From assembly GCA_017979445.1 (NCBI GenBank), contig CM030719.1, forward strand, positions 23,033,292 through 23,097,291: a DNA stretch of 64,000 bases, given 5' to 3'. Source of the stretch: Akebia trifoliata. Taxonomy: Eukaryota > Streptophyta > Magnoliopsida > Ranunculales > Lardizabalaceae. Shown here one piece after another: positions 32,447-43,879 of the stretch (position 1 is the stretch's first letter; every line of letters begins with the position of its first letter). Below the pieces are notes generated by a model. It had not been told where the DNA came from. It was given only the letters and a program-made list of their open reading frames with translations, and searched no databases. Both the position numbers and the translations under genes were made by a program.

Positions 32447-34885
32447 ATGGCTATAACATTACATATGAAGAACAAAACTTTCTTCTTTGTCTTTCTGATG
32501 ATCTCTTTTGCTTTTCTTCTTATAATACAACAACAGACTACTTCAGCATCAACAACATCATCATCATCATCAGCACAAGCTTTGCTCAAATGGAAACAAA
32601 GTTTGTTCAATTCAACTGGATCTCTTTTAGATTCATGGTCTGATGCCACCAATCCCTGCAATTGGACTGGAATTTATTGCGACAACAACTTCGAGATCAT
32701 CGTCCAGATCCAGCTCACTAGTCATAGCCTGAATGGTACCCTTGATGAATTTGACTTCTCCGCCTTCCCCAATCTCACCTCCCTAAGCCTGGATTTCAAC
32801 CGCTTGTTTGGAGAAATCCCAATTCAAATTGGGTCTCTTTCAAAACTCATTTCTCTTGATCTGACTGACAACTATTTCACAGGTATGATCCCTTCTGAGA
32901 TAGGAAATCTCTTAGATCTCCAAGATCTGTTGATTGAGAACAATTACTTATCTGGTGCGATCCCGAATGAGCTTAGTAATTTACAAAGGTTACAATGGCT
33001 CGACCTTGATGGAAACCTTCTAATGAATCCAGACCCGATTCATCAGTTTAAGGTCATGGCATCATTGACATTACTCAGTCTCTCTAGTAACTCACTGGGA
33101 GATGAGGTTCCCCCATTCATCTTTCACTGCCCCAACTTAGCCTATTTGAACTTGTCTTCTAATCGTATAACAGGCCGTATTCCAGTGCAACTCTTTACTA
33201 CTCTTAAGAACCTCCAAGACCTTTACTTGAGTCATAATTCATTGGAGGGACCGATTCCATCAGAAATTAAGTATCTTACCAAACTTGAATACCTTGACTT
33301 GGGAATGAACAAGCTCAATGGTAAGATACCCGCCGAAATTGGCCTTCTAACTAACCTCAAATACCTTGCTTTATCTAATAACCCATTTACTAGTGGGCCC
33401 ATACCATCTTGGATAGGTAACCTTAGCATTCTTCACTCCCTATTTCTCTCGAATACAAGCTTGCATTCTAGCATTCCAAATGAGCTTGGATTTTGCATCA
33501 ACCTTACGGATCTTAATCTGTCACTCAACAACCTCGATGGTCCTTTGCCTCTTTCCATGGTCTCTCTAGTTCAACTCCAATACTTGCAACTCAATGACAA
33601 TAACTTTACAGGAATAATCCATCCAGAAATAATCGGGCTTTTCCATGATCTCACTCTTTTGTTCCTATGTAATAATAGATTATCAGGGAAGATACCTGTT
33701 GAGATTGGAAAGCTACAATATTTGCAATACTTAGATTTATCTGCAAACAATCTAAGTGGGAAGATACCAGCCAAACTTGGTGGATGCAAAGAGCTATTGT
33801 TCTTGAAACTCAGTGATAATGATTTAATTGGAAAAATTCCTAAATCATTTTGTAATTTGAGTAAATTGGAAATCTTTGAAGCCTCTCATAATCATTTGGA
33901 AGGACATTTGCCAAGATGTTTAGCTAATTGCAAAAGCCTACAAGTTCTAAATTTGGAAAATAATCTGTTACATGATTTATTTCCCTTTTGGCTTGAGGTA
34001 TTGCCTTTGTTACGTGTCCTTGTATTGAGATCCAACATATTCTATGGTCCTATCGAACATCAACGAACCGATTATGGGTTTCAAATGTTACATGTCATAG
34101 ATATTTCTTCCAATAGATTTATAGGTCCTTTGCCAGCAAAATACTTTCAAAGCTGGAAAGCAATGATGATGGTGGTAGGGAATGAGCCCGGTCTGAAGTA
34201 TATTCTAAATGATGATAGGTATTATCATATCTCAGTGACCCTCTCGTACAAAGGACAAGAGAAGGTACTAAACAAAATCTTGTCCACCTTTGCCACCTTG
34301 GATCTCTCCGACAACCGATTCGAAGGTGAAATTCCAGAAGTGATAGGAGATCTCAAATCTCTTATTCTATTAAATTTGTCTCGCAATGACCTCATTGATC
34401 ACATTCCCTCATCACTAGGGAATTTGAAAAATCTTGAGTCATTGGATCTTTCTCAAAATAAGCTTTCAGGAGAGATTCCTCAGCAACTACTTTTTCTTAA
34501 TTTCCTTGCTGTGCTAAACGTTACACAAAACCATCTTGAAGGAAGCATTCCACGAGGTAAACAATTTAATACATTTTCAAATGATTCTTATGAAGGTAAT
34601 CCACGATTATGTGGTTTTCCATTGTCAAGGAAATGCATAGGTGTCAATGTGATGCCGCCACCAACAATGATCCAAGAACTCGAGGACCCAACATCTACAA
34701 ATGTATTTGATTGGAAAATATTTATGTTGATAGGATATGGATGCGGAGTGGTTATTGGTGTTGCAATCGGATATAATATTTTTTGGAAGGAAAATGGATG
34801 GCTCACAAGTACTTTTGAAGGACGGCAATGTACACGAGGCAAAAGATTGACGAGGATTCACAGACTCCATGCAAATGGAAGATGA
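32447..34885 (+). CDS. LRR receptor-like protein (RLP), intact, 812 aa
   Basis: This is a cell-surface LRR receptor without a kinase domain; RLPs of this type signal through the kinases SOBIR1 and BAK1 in immunity. It is one uninterrupted exon. In order: a signal peptide (about residues 8-27), LRRNT (LLKWKQSLF ... NPCNWTGIYCD, about 45-79), and some two dozen plant-type LRRs. Next come a non-LRR island (PAKYFQSWK to LSYKGQEK, about 570-615), four more LRRs and the cap RLCGFPLSRKC. An acidic spacer, one transmembrane helix (about 767-789) and a short basic tail (GKRLTRIHR) complete it. The helix has glycines spaced as in GxxxG motifs, as known for SOBIR1-binding RLPs. The N-terminal LRRs resemble MIK2-type receptor kinases, while the C-terminus is RLP-like. 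It is the only intact member of the local cluster. Confidence 0.93.
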   Translation: MAITLHMKNKTFFFVFLMISFAFLLIIQQQTTSASTTSSSSSAQALLKWKQSLFNSTGSLLDSWSDATNPCNWTGIYCDNNFEIIVQIQLTSHSLNGTLDEFDFSAFPNLTSLSLDFNRLFGEIPIQIGSLSKLISLDLTDNYFTGMIPSEIGNLLDLQDLLIENNYLSGAIPNELSNLQRLQWLDLDGNLLMNPDPIHQFKVMASLTLLSLSSNSLGDEVPPFIFHCPNLAYLNLSSNRITGRIPVQLFTTLKNLQDLYLSHNSLEGPIPSEIKYLTKLEYLDLGMNKLNGKIPAEIGLLTNLKYLALSNNPFTSGPIPSWIGNLSILHSLFLSNTSLHSSIPNELGFCINLTDLNLSLNNLDGPLPLSMVSLVQLQYLQLNDNNFTGIIHPEIIGLFHDLTLLFLCNNRLSGKIPVEIGKLQYLQYLDLSANNLSGKIPAKLGGCKELLFLKLSDNDLIGKIPKSFCNLSKLEIFEASHNHLEGHLPRCLANCKSLQVLNLENNLLHDLFPFWLEVLPLLRVLVLRSNIFYGPIEHQRTDYGFQMLHVIDISSNRFIGPLPAKYFQSWKAMMMVVGNEPGLKYILNDDRYYHISVTLSYKGQEKVLNKILSTFATLDLSDNRFEGEIPEVIGDLKSLILLNLSRNDLIDHIPSSLGNLKNLESLDLSQNKLSGEIPQQLLFLNFLAVLNVTQNHLEGSIPRGKQFNTFSNDSYEGNPRLCGFPLSRKCIGVNVMPPPTMIQELEDPTSTNVFDWKIFMLIGYGCGVVIGVAIGYNIFWKENGWLTSTFEGRQCTRGKRLTRIHRLHANGR

Positions 34886-36261
34886 ATAAAGCTAGTAAAA
34901 AGAACTTTTGTTCAAAGGAATATTGCTGCCTAGTTTTATTTGAATTTTTTTCTTTTGAATTTTTTTCTTACGATGTTGTAATCGGTAATATTTGTTAATA
35001 AAATAAGTTGTCTCTTTGACTCTAATTAATCTGACCAATCAAAAGAAAGAAAAAATATATAATAGAAAAGCATGTCATGAGATTGACTAGAAGTCATTAG
35101 AAACTCTGTATCTGTAGTATAATCCAGCCCTACCTAGCAAAAAATAGAGCATGTTCTAAGTCATCCAATAAATATGAGCTGCACTGATCGTGGCTCATTA
35201 CTCAAATAATTAGAGTTAGCTCTGACCCAAATGTTGTTGTTTCCTTGATTAAGGGATCCAAGTCAATCCCATGTAGAGCAAGGAGCGCTCAGTATCACTT
35301 CTTGCAACGATGAAATATTTGTGATCACCTTCACAAAACATCACCTAAAACAAGAAAACACATAAAAATTAGAACATGAAAAAAAAAAAAAAATTCTTAA
35401 TTAGTTTGTTTGATTTGAGCAATAGCAAGTCTAGATCATCTTAATCTATCATGTCCATAATCTGCGAAAGTCCATAATAATGAATTACTTGCATCTAATC
35501 AACCATCACCTATAAGCTATCCTCCTACCTACTTACTCTCCTTATTAAACTAATCTCCAACTATAGATTCAAAGATGAAATTTCCCTAACTGAAAAAAAG
35601 ATTGGGATTCCCAATCTAGTTAAAGCAACAATGAATTTTGTTTTTCAAACAAACATAGGCCAGTACGTACCAAGGATTTTCTTAGGGGTGCTAAAATCAT
35701 TGAGGTTGTCGAACCAGTTGGTTCCTCGTTACAGGACATTTGTAGAAAAAATAAACTGAGTGAATAGCCTGCTCCGTACGAGTTTCTCAATTTGCTTCTT
35801 CTATGATTTATTTTTTCTTCTTCTTGTCGAAATAGTCTGAAATGGACCAAAGATGGTCACTCAAATGTTGCAATCACCTATGCATCAAGTGTTTGGTTCA
35901 ACAGTCGAAGTCTAATATCTTAGAATGAACTTTTAGAACAGTTGAAGTTTGTCCTACTGACTGAGGCCGAAGTGCTTGATTTTCTGAATCCTAAAGAATT
36001 GTTTTTAATTTGCTTATTAATATTTTGTAAGACATAAAGTAGTTAATTGAATCATGCTGCTTCATTCTTGGTAACTTCTGATTCATGATTGTTCAAGACT
36101 ATCTAAATTTGAGTTGATACATTTCATATTTCAAAGATTCTGGCCTTTCAATCTAAACCTAGTGTTAGATTTTCCAGCTTTTAGTGCCAGCCAGTCTCAT
36201 TTAAAAAGCCTTTGATTGTATCAAATCGATTGATCTCTTTGATGTTGAGTATGGAGTTAGG
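34886..36261. other. Intergenic; RLP 3' flank then unassigned DNA
   Basis: 34886-35280 is the shared RLP 3' flank, with TTGATTAAGGGATCCAAGTC as at 3471. A short coding-like stretch AKIIEVVEPVGSSLQDICRK (about 35690-35760) is not recognised. No other gene is visible. Confidence 0.4.
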
Positions 36262-38198
36262 GGGATTGATATCAGTGAAGCAATGCGATTGAAAATAGAG
36301 GTTCAAAAACAGTGGCATGTTAAAATCGAGCTATGGATATTTAGTTGAGAAAGGATGGTCTTATTAAATTGATAGGTCACTTATTGCTAAATCTAGCAAA
36401 TATGTTGCTGAGAAATTAGACATTGGCTAATGCACATTGTTCCAAAGGAATAGGAAAGAGACATTGTGGCATTTATAGAAGTCATATGTTAATTAATCGT
36501 TTAATTTTACTTAAAATTCAGTTATGGAGACTTGGGTTCTTTCAAGCCACAATAAACTCCAGAATTGAAGTATTTGTGCAGCAAAACATTTCTTCTGAAC
36601 TAGATATTGGTGTAATCTACCAAAAATGAAAAAAACAAACTCAAAATATTAAGCTTCATGAATTTGTATTCTTGTGCTTAGTTTTGTAGCTCTAGCAATG
36701 TCCATTCCTTTGCAGGTGCTTATGTTCTTAAGGTAGAAACTCAATTCCAGACACATAAATTTATCAGTCTCTTTGGCTATAGATTTCTAAGTTCCTTTAA
36801 TGCAGGTATCGTTGTTGTATATACTGTTTCTCCTTTTGAGAGACACTGCAAATTTTGCGTAGAGATCATTATGAAGGCTGGGGGACGTTTCAATGGATGA
36901 GGGCCTAAGTGCCTTACATAAAAAGTGACTCCATAAAATAAAATAGTTTAGAAAAAACAAATAATAATAATGTGAGGTGTATGCCATGATGAAAAAAAGG
37001 CGTAAGCTTCAGTTACGCCTTACACTGAGGCGTAAACCTTTTGGGAATTTCTTGATCTTGGACATACATTTCATCTTTTTTTCTTTTTCTTTCATTTCTT
37101 TTTTGCATTTCAAGGCTTTTTTGGTGAGTCTCGGCTTAAGGTGAACCTCAAGGCGTAAGCCTTTAAAACAGTGATTTGGATTACAAGTGTGATGCACCAT
37201 CCAAGAACACGAATTTCTTTTTTGGTGGTACAAAAGAGAGACAGTTGGAAGATAAAGTAAGAAATGAAAGTTTAAATTTAAGTTAGCTGTGAAGATAATG
37301 ACTCATACCTTATTTCTCCTTATGCTTTTGGTTAATTCAATTATTATAATTTATCATTAAAGAAAAGTAGGTTTAAAAACTCAAAGCTTCTAAACTATAG
37401 AGTAATACAAAGGCATGCGAAAAAAAAACAAAAAAAAGTGAAAAAGAAAATGTGTTGGGCAATATCCTACGCTGATAAGTCGATACTCTTTAATCCTTAT
37501 ATTAAGTGGTATGCTTTTTGTTAAACACCTTGGTATATGTTATATCTACATTTTAGATACAATGCATTTGACAAACTGATATTTATTTAAATAATATAAA
37601 TAACAAGAATTGTTTGAATAAATTAAGATTGAATATAAATTGCTTCAAGAGGTATCCCATTCTTGAATTTGATCAACTCATATAGCAAATTCTTTAAGAA
37701 TGGAGTACTCTTTTTTTTCCTTTTTTTTTTATAACAGAAGACAAGATGATGGTAATTCTTTAAAGCAAAAGAATGAAGAAATCTGATGAGTTAGGTTTTA
37801 GTTCTTTTGCAGATCCAGAGAACTCTACAATTGCGAATAGAAGCACAAGGAAGGTTCCAAATGATGTTTAAAAAGCAATGCTAGGCGGGTAGTGAAAAGC
37901 TCAAGTGGCCATCTTCATCCACCCTGAATGTCTCTTCTACTCTGTTTTCAAACTTGATGTAGAACTCCCCCTTGAACAACGAAGTGGAATTGTGGAAAAG
38001 GATTATATTGAAACAGGACAAGAATCCATTGATTACATTACATCATCACTAGAAAGCTCTCAGAAGTTTTGTGCGAAGCAATAGGCATCTGAACACGAAG
38101 TCATTGAGGTTGTTGAGGCAGGTGTAGTTTGTATGTCAAGTACCCCACCTGCAAAGTGTTCGAGAGCAGATAACATTGCCAAATCAACATCAGATTAA
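36262..38198 (+). pseudogene. MYB-CC (PHR1-like) transcription factor, 3' exons
   Basis: Exon 36262-36330 encodes GIDISEAMRLKIEVQKQWHV, the coiled-coil (LHEQLE-type) segment. After TTTTGCAG, exon 37813-38198 continues IQRTLQLRIEAQGRFQMMF, then KKQC, a TAG stop, AGSEKLKWPSSSTLNV, and later VELWKRIILKQDKNPL and TPPAKCSRAD, ending KSTSD. The two parts join as in PHR1-like factors, which control phosphate-starvation genes. Stops at about 37882, 37951, 38048 and in the tail, plus His-Val in place of the expected His-Glu, mark decay. The MYB (GARP) DNA-binding exons are not found upstream. Confidence 0.7.
36984..37170. repeat. Repeat with GGCGTAAG motifs
   Basis: GGCGTAAGCTTCAGTTACGCC is a short foldback at 36997-37018. 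GAGGCGTAAACC and CAAGGCGTAAGCCTTT follow within 150 bp. It may be a small dispersed repeat; the class is unknown. Confidence 0.4.
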
Positions 38199-38870
38199 CA
38201 AGTCCATAGTACTGGCATTCAACTTCTCATGAAAACATGGTTTGTTTTTATTAAGAGAGACAATGTAACTCTCTTTATAAGCTATTATTTTTTTTGTAAA
38301 ATGGGGAATAAATGTGTTATTTATAGTGGGATTGTTCATGACCATTGGAAGTGGAATAGAAAATGTGACTGTTGGAGCATGGATCAAAGACTACTTTTTT
38401 TTTTATTTAAATTTGACCATTATAGTGAAATCGAGGATCCAACCATTGATTTTTAAGGGTCACTTGAAAACCAACGGTTGGATTGCCGATTTTTTATGGC
38501 CACTTGAAAATCAACAGTTGGACAGTCGGTTTCAAGGGACTAATTTTGTCCACTTGAAAATTGGCAGTCCAAATTATTATTTTCTAATAATTATAAAATA
38601 ATATATTATTTTTTAATAATTTTTCCTTATTTTAATTTCCCCTTCATAACCCAGAATAATAGTGAATGGTGGCGACTCTGAAACAAAGTAATTCATGGAA
38701 ATAAGAATTCATGCCTTTCATGGTGTTCAGATTGTCGAATTTCTACTTTATAAAGGACCCCTCCAATAAAGGACCCCCTCTGCTTTTATAAGTTTGAGTG
38801 TTGATTTTCTAACTCAGACTGACTCAAAAACTCACGGATGTGGCATCTGCAAGAAGCGTAGATTTTTTTA
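38199..38870. other. Intergenic with short degenerate repeats
   Basis: CACTTGAAAACCAACGGTTGG, CACTTGAAAATCAACAGTTGG and CACTTGAAAATTGGCAG recur between 38461 and 38570. No gene is seen. Confidence 0.45.
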
Positions 38871-38970
38871 GAGAGCTACTATTGCCACACCAATTCTCAT
38901 ATAAATCACCAAAAACTTGTACACAATTGGTGTCGCTTTAGAAAAAATTGGTGTGTCAATAACAACTCCC
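38871..38970. mobile_element. Small foldback MITE (100 bp)
   Basis: GAGAGCTACTATTGCCACAC at the left pairs with GGTGTGTCAATAACAACTCC at the right. It is the same family as 10188-10286. Confidence 0.55.
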
Positions 38971-39229
38971 AAGGGAAAAAATCTACAGCTTTCTCTCTCT
39001 CTCTCTCTTCCATTATCATTCCCGGGCATGTGAATGTGAAAAAGAAAAAGAAAAAGACAAAAAAAGTGAAATAAAAGGGAAAAAACAAAATAGGTAAAGT
39101 AGAGAGTGTTGCGTATGTGAACCCCCTTATGAAGTTCACTTAGTAATTTGGTGAAACACCTAAAAGGTACTTAACTAAACACTTTATATGCTATACCTTA
39201 CAAAACCTTATTTGATAATGGCAATGAAG

Positions 39230-39700
39230 AGTAACCCAACTAATAATAGTAAATGCAAAGAAAATAAACAATTACACAATGAAAAGAGTAAGAACACAAG
39301 ATTTTACATGGTTCATCCAAATGCTACGTTGACGAAGGTATGAGCGTTAGACCTCAATTTCAATATGAAGTAAACAGGGTAAATTGATACAAGGACTCCA
39401 TTTATCACTTAGATTCACCTTTTTCTAGATCTCAATCTTTCCAAACCTCTCAATTTCTCTTCTCTAGAAAAGACTTAGACTTCTTACAACAAAAAAACAA
39501 AACCCTCTTTAGAAGCACCGCATAAGTAGGCAATTTACATAAGTTACAAGCCCAACCCATATTATCTTGGACCGACCCAATAATAAACACACTTGGACCG
39601 GGCCTAATTGACTTTTGGGCCATTCTTCAACAGAGAGGATCCATCGAGAATCGAACTCTAGAAAAGAAAAGAGTCGTGTTGGAATGGCTGCTGTACACAC
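39230..39700 (-). mobile_element. LTR-like retroelement fragment
   Basis: AGAACACAAGATTTTACATGG with TTCATCCAAATGCTACG, followed by a stretch ending in CCCATATTATCTTGGACCGA, resembles the antisense U5-R part of a Copia LTR (compare 7560). The ends are not defined. Confidence 0.35.
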
Positions 39701-39776
39701 TTTGTTTCACACTACACTGTCAGGGAGGTGTGCACCTCCACGTCTGTAGTGTGAAGTGCAATCACTCCAGCATTTT
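39700..39776. repeat. Foldback element
   Basis: TTCACACTACACTGTCAGGG, then AGGTGTGCACCT, then a near-complement including GTAGTGTGAAGTGC form a stem with a small loop. The end ATGCTGGAGTGATT (minus strand) resembles the ATGCTGGGGTGACA end of the ELF4-containing unit. Confidence 0.55.
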
Positions 39777-39849
39777 CCTGAAACAATTTTTGTTTTTATA
39801 AATTGGGGTGCGACCAACTACTTGTGGTGCTACTAAAATAGAAAGGGTA

Positions 39850-40400
39850 AGTGTTAAGAAGTTGTGGTACGGAGCACACAATTACAACTAAAGTAAAAAA
39901 AGAAAAAAATGAAAAAATGATGAACGCCAAAATTTAACATGGAAAAAACCTCCAAAAATTGGAGTAAAAACACAGGCAAATTGTAGAAGAATTTCATTAT
40001 TACAAAAGAATTACAATAATTTCTCTTTAAAATAAGGATAGTACAATTGACAATACTCTTTCTCTCTCTTATAATAGGAGAAAATACACTCTATCTTTAA
40101 CAAACATGGGATACAACATAAGGATGTGATGATCTTTAAAGAAGAAGAGGCATGTATATATAGAGGGAGGAAGGTGATTTTAATGTTTATCTAGTCATCA
40201 TATTTGACTTATCCAATCGGTAAATTTGACTTATCCAGTCGTCAAATTTGAATTATCATTCGTCAAATTTGACTTTTTCAAGTCGTCATATTTGACTTTT
40301 CTTGATCGACTTCAGCCAATAAAAGTGACTTTTTTATCTGAAAATTTCCCACTTAAAGTCACTTTTGCAATTCTTCTATCATTTCTACTTGCCATTTCTA
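39850..40400 (-). mobile_element. Probable 3' LTR of the Tnt1-like Copia element
   Basis: It lies just 3' of the Copia RNase H relic on the minus strand, after a purine tract (AAGTGGGAAA, about 40345). It contains a TTCCATGTTAAATTTTGGCG-type U5 motif. Neither end is precise. Confidence 0.4.
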
Positions 40401-40439
40401 TGTTACTTATGTTTCTGCTAAGCTAATAAAGGATTGACA

Positions 40440-42640
40440 CCAACTAAACTTATCATTGTTGATCGGCTTTATGAACATATCAGCTAGGTTATCTATAGTA
40501 TGGATTTTATATATATCCACACTTCCTTCTTCCACCTTCTACAAACGAAGTAATACTGAACTTGTATGTGCTTTGTCTTTGAATGAAATGTTGGATTCTT
40601 TGCCAGATGCATAGCGCTCTGACTATCACAAAATAGAGTAATTTTCTCTTGTCACAAAATAACTCCTCTAATAGCATTTGTAACCATATTGCCTCTTTGC
40701 TAGCTTGTGTAGCTGTGGCGTATTCTACCTCTGTTGTAGAAGTAGTTACAATAGGCTACAGTTTCAAAACCCAGCTTACAGCTCCTCCAGCAAGAGTAAA
40801 CACATAACCTGAGGTAAACTTGCTCTTGTCAAGATCACCTACATAATCTGAATCAACATAGCCTTTGACAATAAAGTTTGATCCTCCATAACATAATGCA
40901 TCTTTTCAGGTACCCTTGACATATCTCAGGATCCTCTTTACAGCACTCCAATGCTCTTTATCAGGATTCGCCATGTATCGACTAATCACTCCCACTGCTT
41001 GTGCAATGTCTGGTCTTGTGCAAATCATAGCGAACATTAAGCTTCCCACTGCTGATGCGTACGGTACTCGAGACATTTCCATCCTCTCTACTTCGTTGTT
41101 AGGACTTATTCTTGAAGATAACGTGAAATTAATAGGAAAAGGGGTAGAGAGTGGCTTACAATCTTGCATATTGAAGTGCTGCAAGATTTTTTTCAAATAA
41201 TTTTTCTAAGAAAGCCATGTCTTCCTATTATTTCTGTCTCGGTAAATTTGCATCCCTAAAATCTTGTTTGTTGGTTTCAAGTCCTTCATTTCAAACTCCC
41301 TAGCCAACTATGCATTCAACTCTTTAATACGATCTTTGTTAGGGCCTGCTACCAACATGCCGTCAACATACAACAACAGAATAAAGAAATTACTATCACC
41401 AAACCTCTTGTAGTACGTTCAAGGATCTAAACTGAGTCTGTTGTATCCAAGGCTCATGATGAAGAATCAAATCTCTTATACCAACATCTTGGAGCCTGTT
41501 TGAGATAGTATAGAGATTTGTTCAACCTACAAACCAAGTTCTTTTTTTTTCATCAAAACCTCCTGGTTAGAGCATGTAAATCTCTTCTTTAAGTTTTCCA
41601 TGAAGAAATGTAGTTTTCACGTCCAACTGCACTAAGTACAAGTCAAATGTAGCACATATCGCCAAGACTACTCAAACTGTTGTAAGTCGAACAACATGAG
41701 AGAAGATTTCATTGAAGTCTATGCCTTCTGTCTGAGTGAATCCTTTCACCACCAATCTAGTACGATACCGCTCCACTTGGTCATTGCCATCTTGTTTGAT
41801 CTTGTAAACCCATTTATTCCTGATGGCCTTCCTTGTGATAATGGAATAAGATCCCAAGTCTTATTTTTTTGGAGAGCGTCAATTTTTTCTTGCATTGCTG
41901 CCATCCACAGAGAAGCTTCTTGGCTTTTTGTAGCATCGTGGAAAGTTGACGGCTCTCCATCCTCTTTTAGTAGACAGTATGCAACATTTCCCTCCATGAT
42001 GTACTTTGAGTGCCAAGCTGGTTCTATTTTTTCTAGAGTTGACTGTCGAACTTGTGGAGTTGCAAAATCAACGTAATATTGTTCTTCATGCTCTGGTGCT
42101 GCTTCAGAAGAATCTGGAACTTTCTGGAACTTCTTGTTCTTATCTTTCTTCAACTTGAACTGTAGTAGTCTCTGGTTTCTCTTTTGAAGTGTTATCTTTT
42201 TTTTTCTTATACTTTATCTTCTGTAAATATCACATCTTTGCTGCTTATCACCTTGCGGGCAGTGGGATCCCACAGGCGGTACCATTTAACTCTATTAATT
42301 ACCCTAAGAAAATGCATTTTCTAGATTTTGAATCCAGCTATGATGTTTCTTAGGCATTGTACATAACGTACATAGGACTTCCAAATGTATGCAAGTGAGA
42401 ATAATCAGCTGACTTACCAGTCCACATCTCTATGGGCGTCTTCAGATCAATTGCGGTTGATGGTAATCGATTGATCACATAACAAGCAGTCTTGACTACT
42501 TCTGCCCAAAATAACTTAGCCATCCCTACAATTCTCAACATCGTTCTTGTCTGTTCTAACAAGGTTCTGTTCATCCGCTCTGCTACTCCAATTTGCCGTG
42601 AGTATATGCCACTATGAACTACCTTTTGATACCTTCTTGT
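40440..42640 (-). pseudogene. Tnt1-like Copia pol relic
   Basis: On the minus strand it contains the integrase C-terminal part (GVAERMNRTLLEQTRTMLR, AKLFWAEVVKTACYVINRLP) and the GKC-type segment KSRKCIFLG. The RT follows (AIRNKWVYKIKQDG, VVKGFTQTEGIDFNEIFSHV, SLYYLKQAPR), then RNase H (YVDSDYVGDLDKSK, TEVEYATATQASKEAIWLQM) and the C-terminal NLADMFIKPI. The catalytic YVDD box reads YVDG (about 41365). Many stops and frameshifts are present. The 5' third is missing above 42650. Confidence 0.9.
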
Positions 42641-43429
42641 TGACAGAAGTTATTTGTGGCACCCCGCCAAACACTAACACAAATCCTCATGTCAGATCTC
42701 GAGGTACTAGGTGGCACCTCGAAATTTCGACATGGTCTCCTCTATTTATGTTAGCATTCCAAGGTGTTCAACCTTCACTTGATAAACGACATACAATTCT
42801 GCATATAAACAAATAAAATATAATACTAATGGAAGCCTATATACATCTAATAATGTACGATATATCAGAGTACGGAAGAAGAAAATTTATATATTGGATT
42901 ATACAGAGATCCCTCACTCTAACAAAATTCCTAATGTTAAAAACAAAAATCTATATTACTTTTGAATGAATCGACATCACTAGGGGTAATAACCCTAGTA
43001 CTCACCAGGTAATGGACTTTGGTCGTCTATCTGACCCACCAGATAGTCCCCACTCGCTGGTTCTACGCTCGTCTCGCCAACTGCAGGCTTTGAAGTTAAA
43101 AAAATAGGAAGGAACGGGTGAGTAACAATGGTTACCCAGTAAGGAAACAAACAATTTCTACTAATAACCCCTCCTAACATGAACAAATAAACATACTAAA
43201 TCATTTTAAAATATACAAAATTTTACAGAAGAAACTACGATTAACTGGTACATATAGCTAGGGATGAGCAACTAAACATTTTAAAACTGACATTACATCA
43301 ACCAACGGTATTCACTATAGCATTTTCTTTATATACAAATCTAATTGATCAAATAAAAATATTAAATATGCATTTCATTTTATATATCAAAGTAAGACAA
43401 CAGATACATAATACACTATGGTGGAGTAT
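42641..43429. other. Unclassified LTR-like DNA
   Basis: GTGGCACCCCGCCAAACACT, CAGATCTCGAGGTACTAGGT and a C/G-rich stretch (CTCACCAGGTAATGG) stand out from AT-rich surroundings and resemble plant retroelement ends. No coding region is identified. Confidence 0.35.
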
Positions 43430-43765
43430 TGGAAAATTACTTAAAGGGCCTGGCAAAGGGACTTTTTTCTTCTTAATAGTCCATAAGTTTTGGGTAGTTT
43501 CTTAATAGTACATTTGGCAAACTTTTCTCTTTTTAAAATAGTACATGGACTTCATCTCCCACATTTCTCACGATAGATTGTCCTAAGAGTTCTAACTCAT
43601 TGTTATCATCCAAATTAAAAGAAAGGATTTTTTGCATCTCAATCGAGTTTCGGAGATTCAATTTGATCGGAAAGACTTTAAGAAAGAAGAAGAAGTCATT
43701 TTTAAAGATTTTTCACTTTCATTTTTCTTAATTTTTGGATGAAAATTGACCAAGAATGGCTCTTT
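43430..43765. mobile_element. MITE-like repeat, copy 2 (truncated)
   Basis: GGAAAATTACTTAAAGGGCC at its start and CTTCATCTCCCACATTTCTC inside match 17645-18095. The right end is lost. Confidence 0.55.
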
Positions 43766-43879
43766 TTTGTTGAACCATTCTTTTAAGCAAAAACTGCTTC
43801 AAAAATTATCATTGTTATAACTTTCGTTCTTTTCATATTAGTTGTAACAAGACTTTGCACATTACTACCCAATCCGTTT

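Noticed and set aside
32431..32661. Frames overlapping the intact RLP on the opposite strand
   Set aside because: They are shadows of the LRR coding sequence with no recognisable domain.
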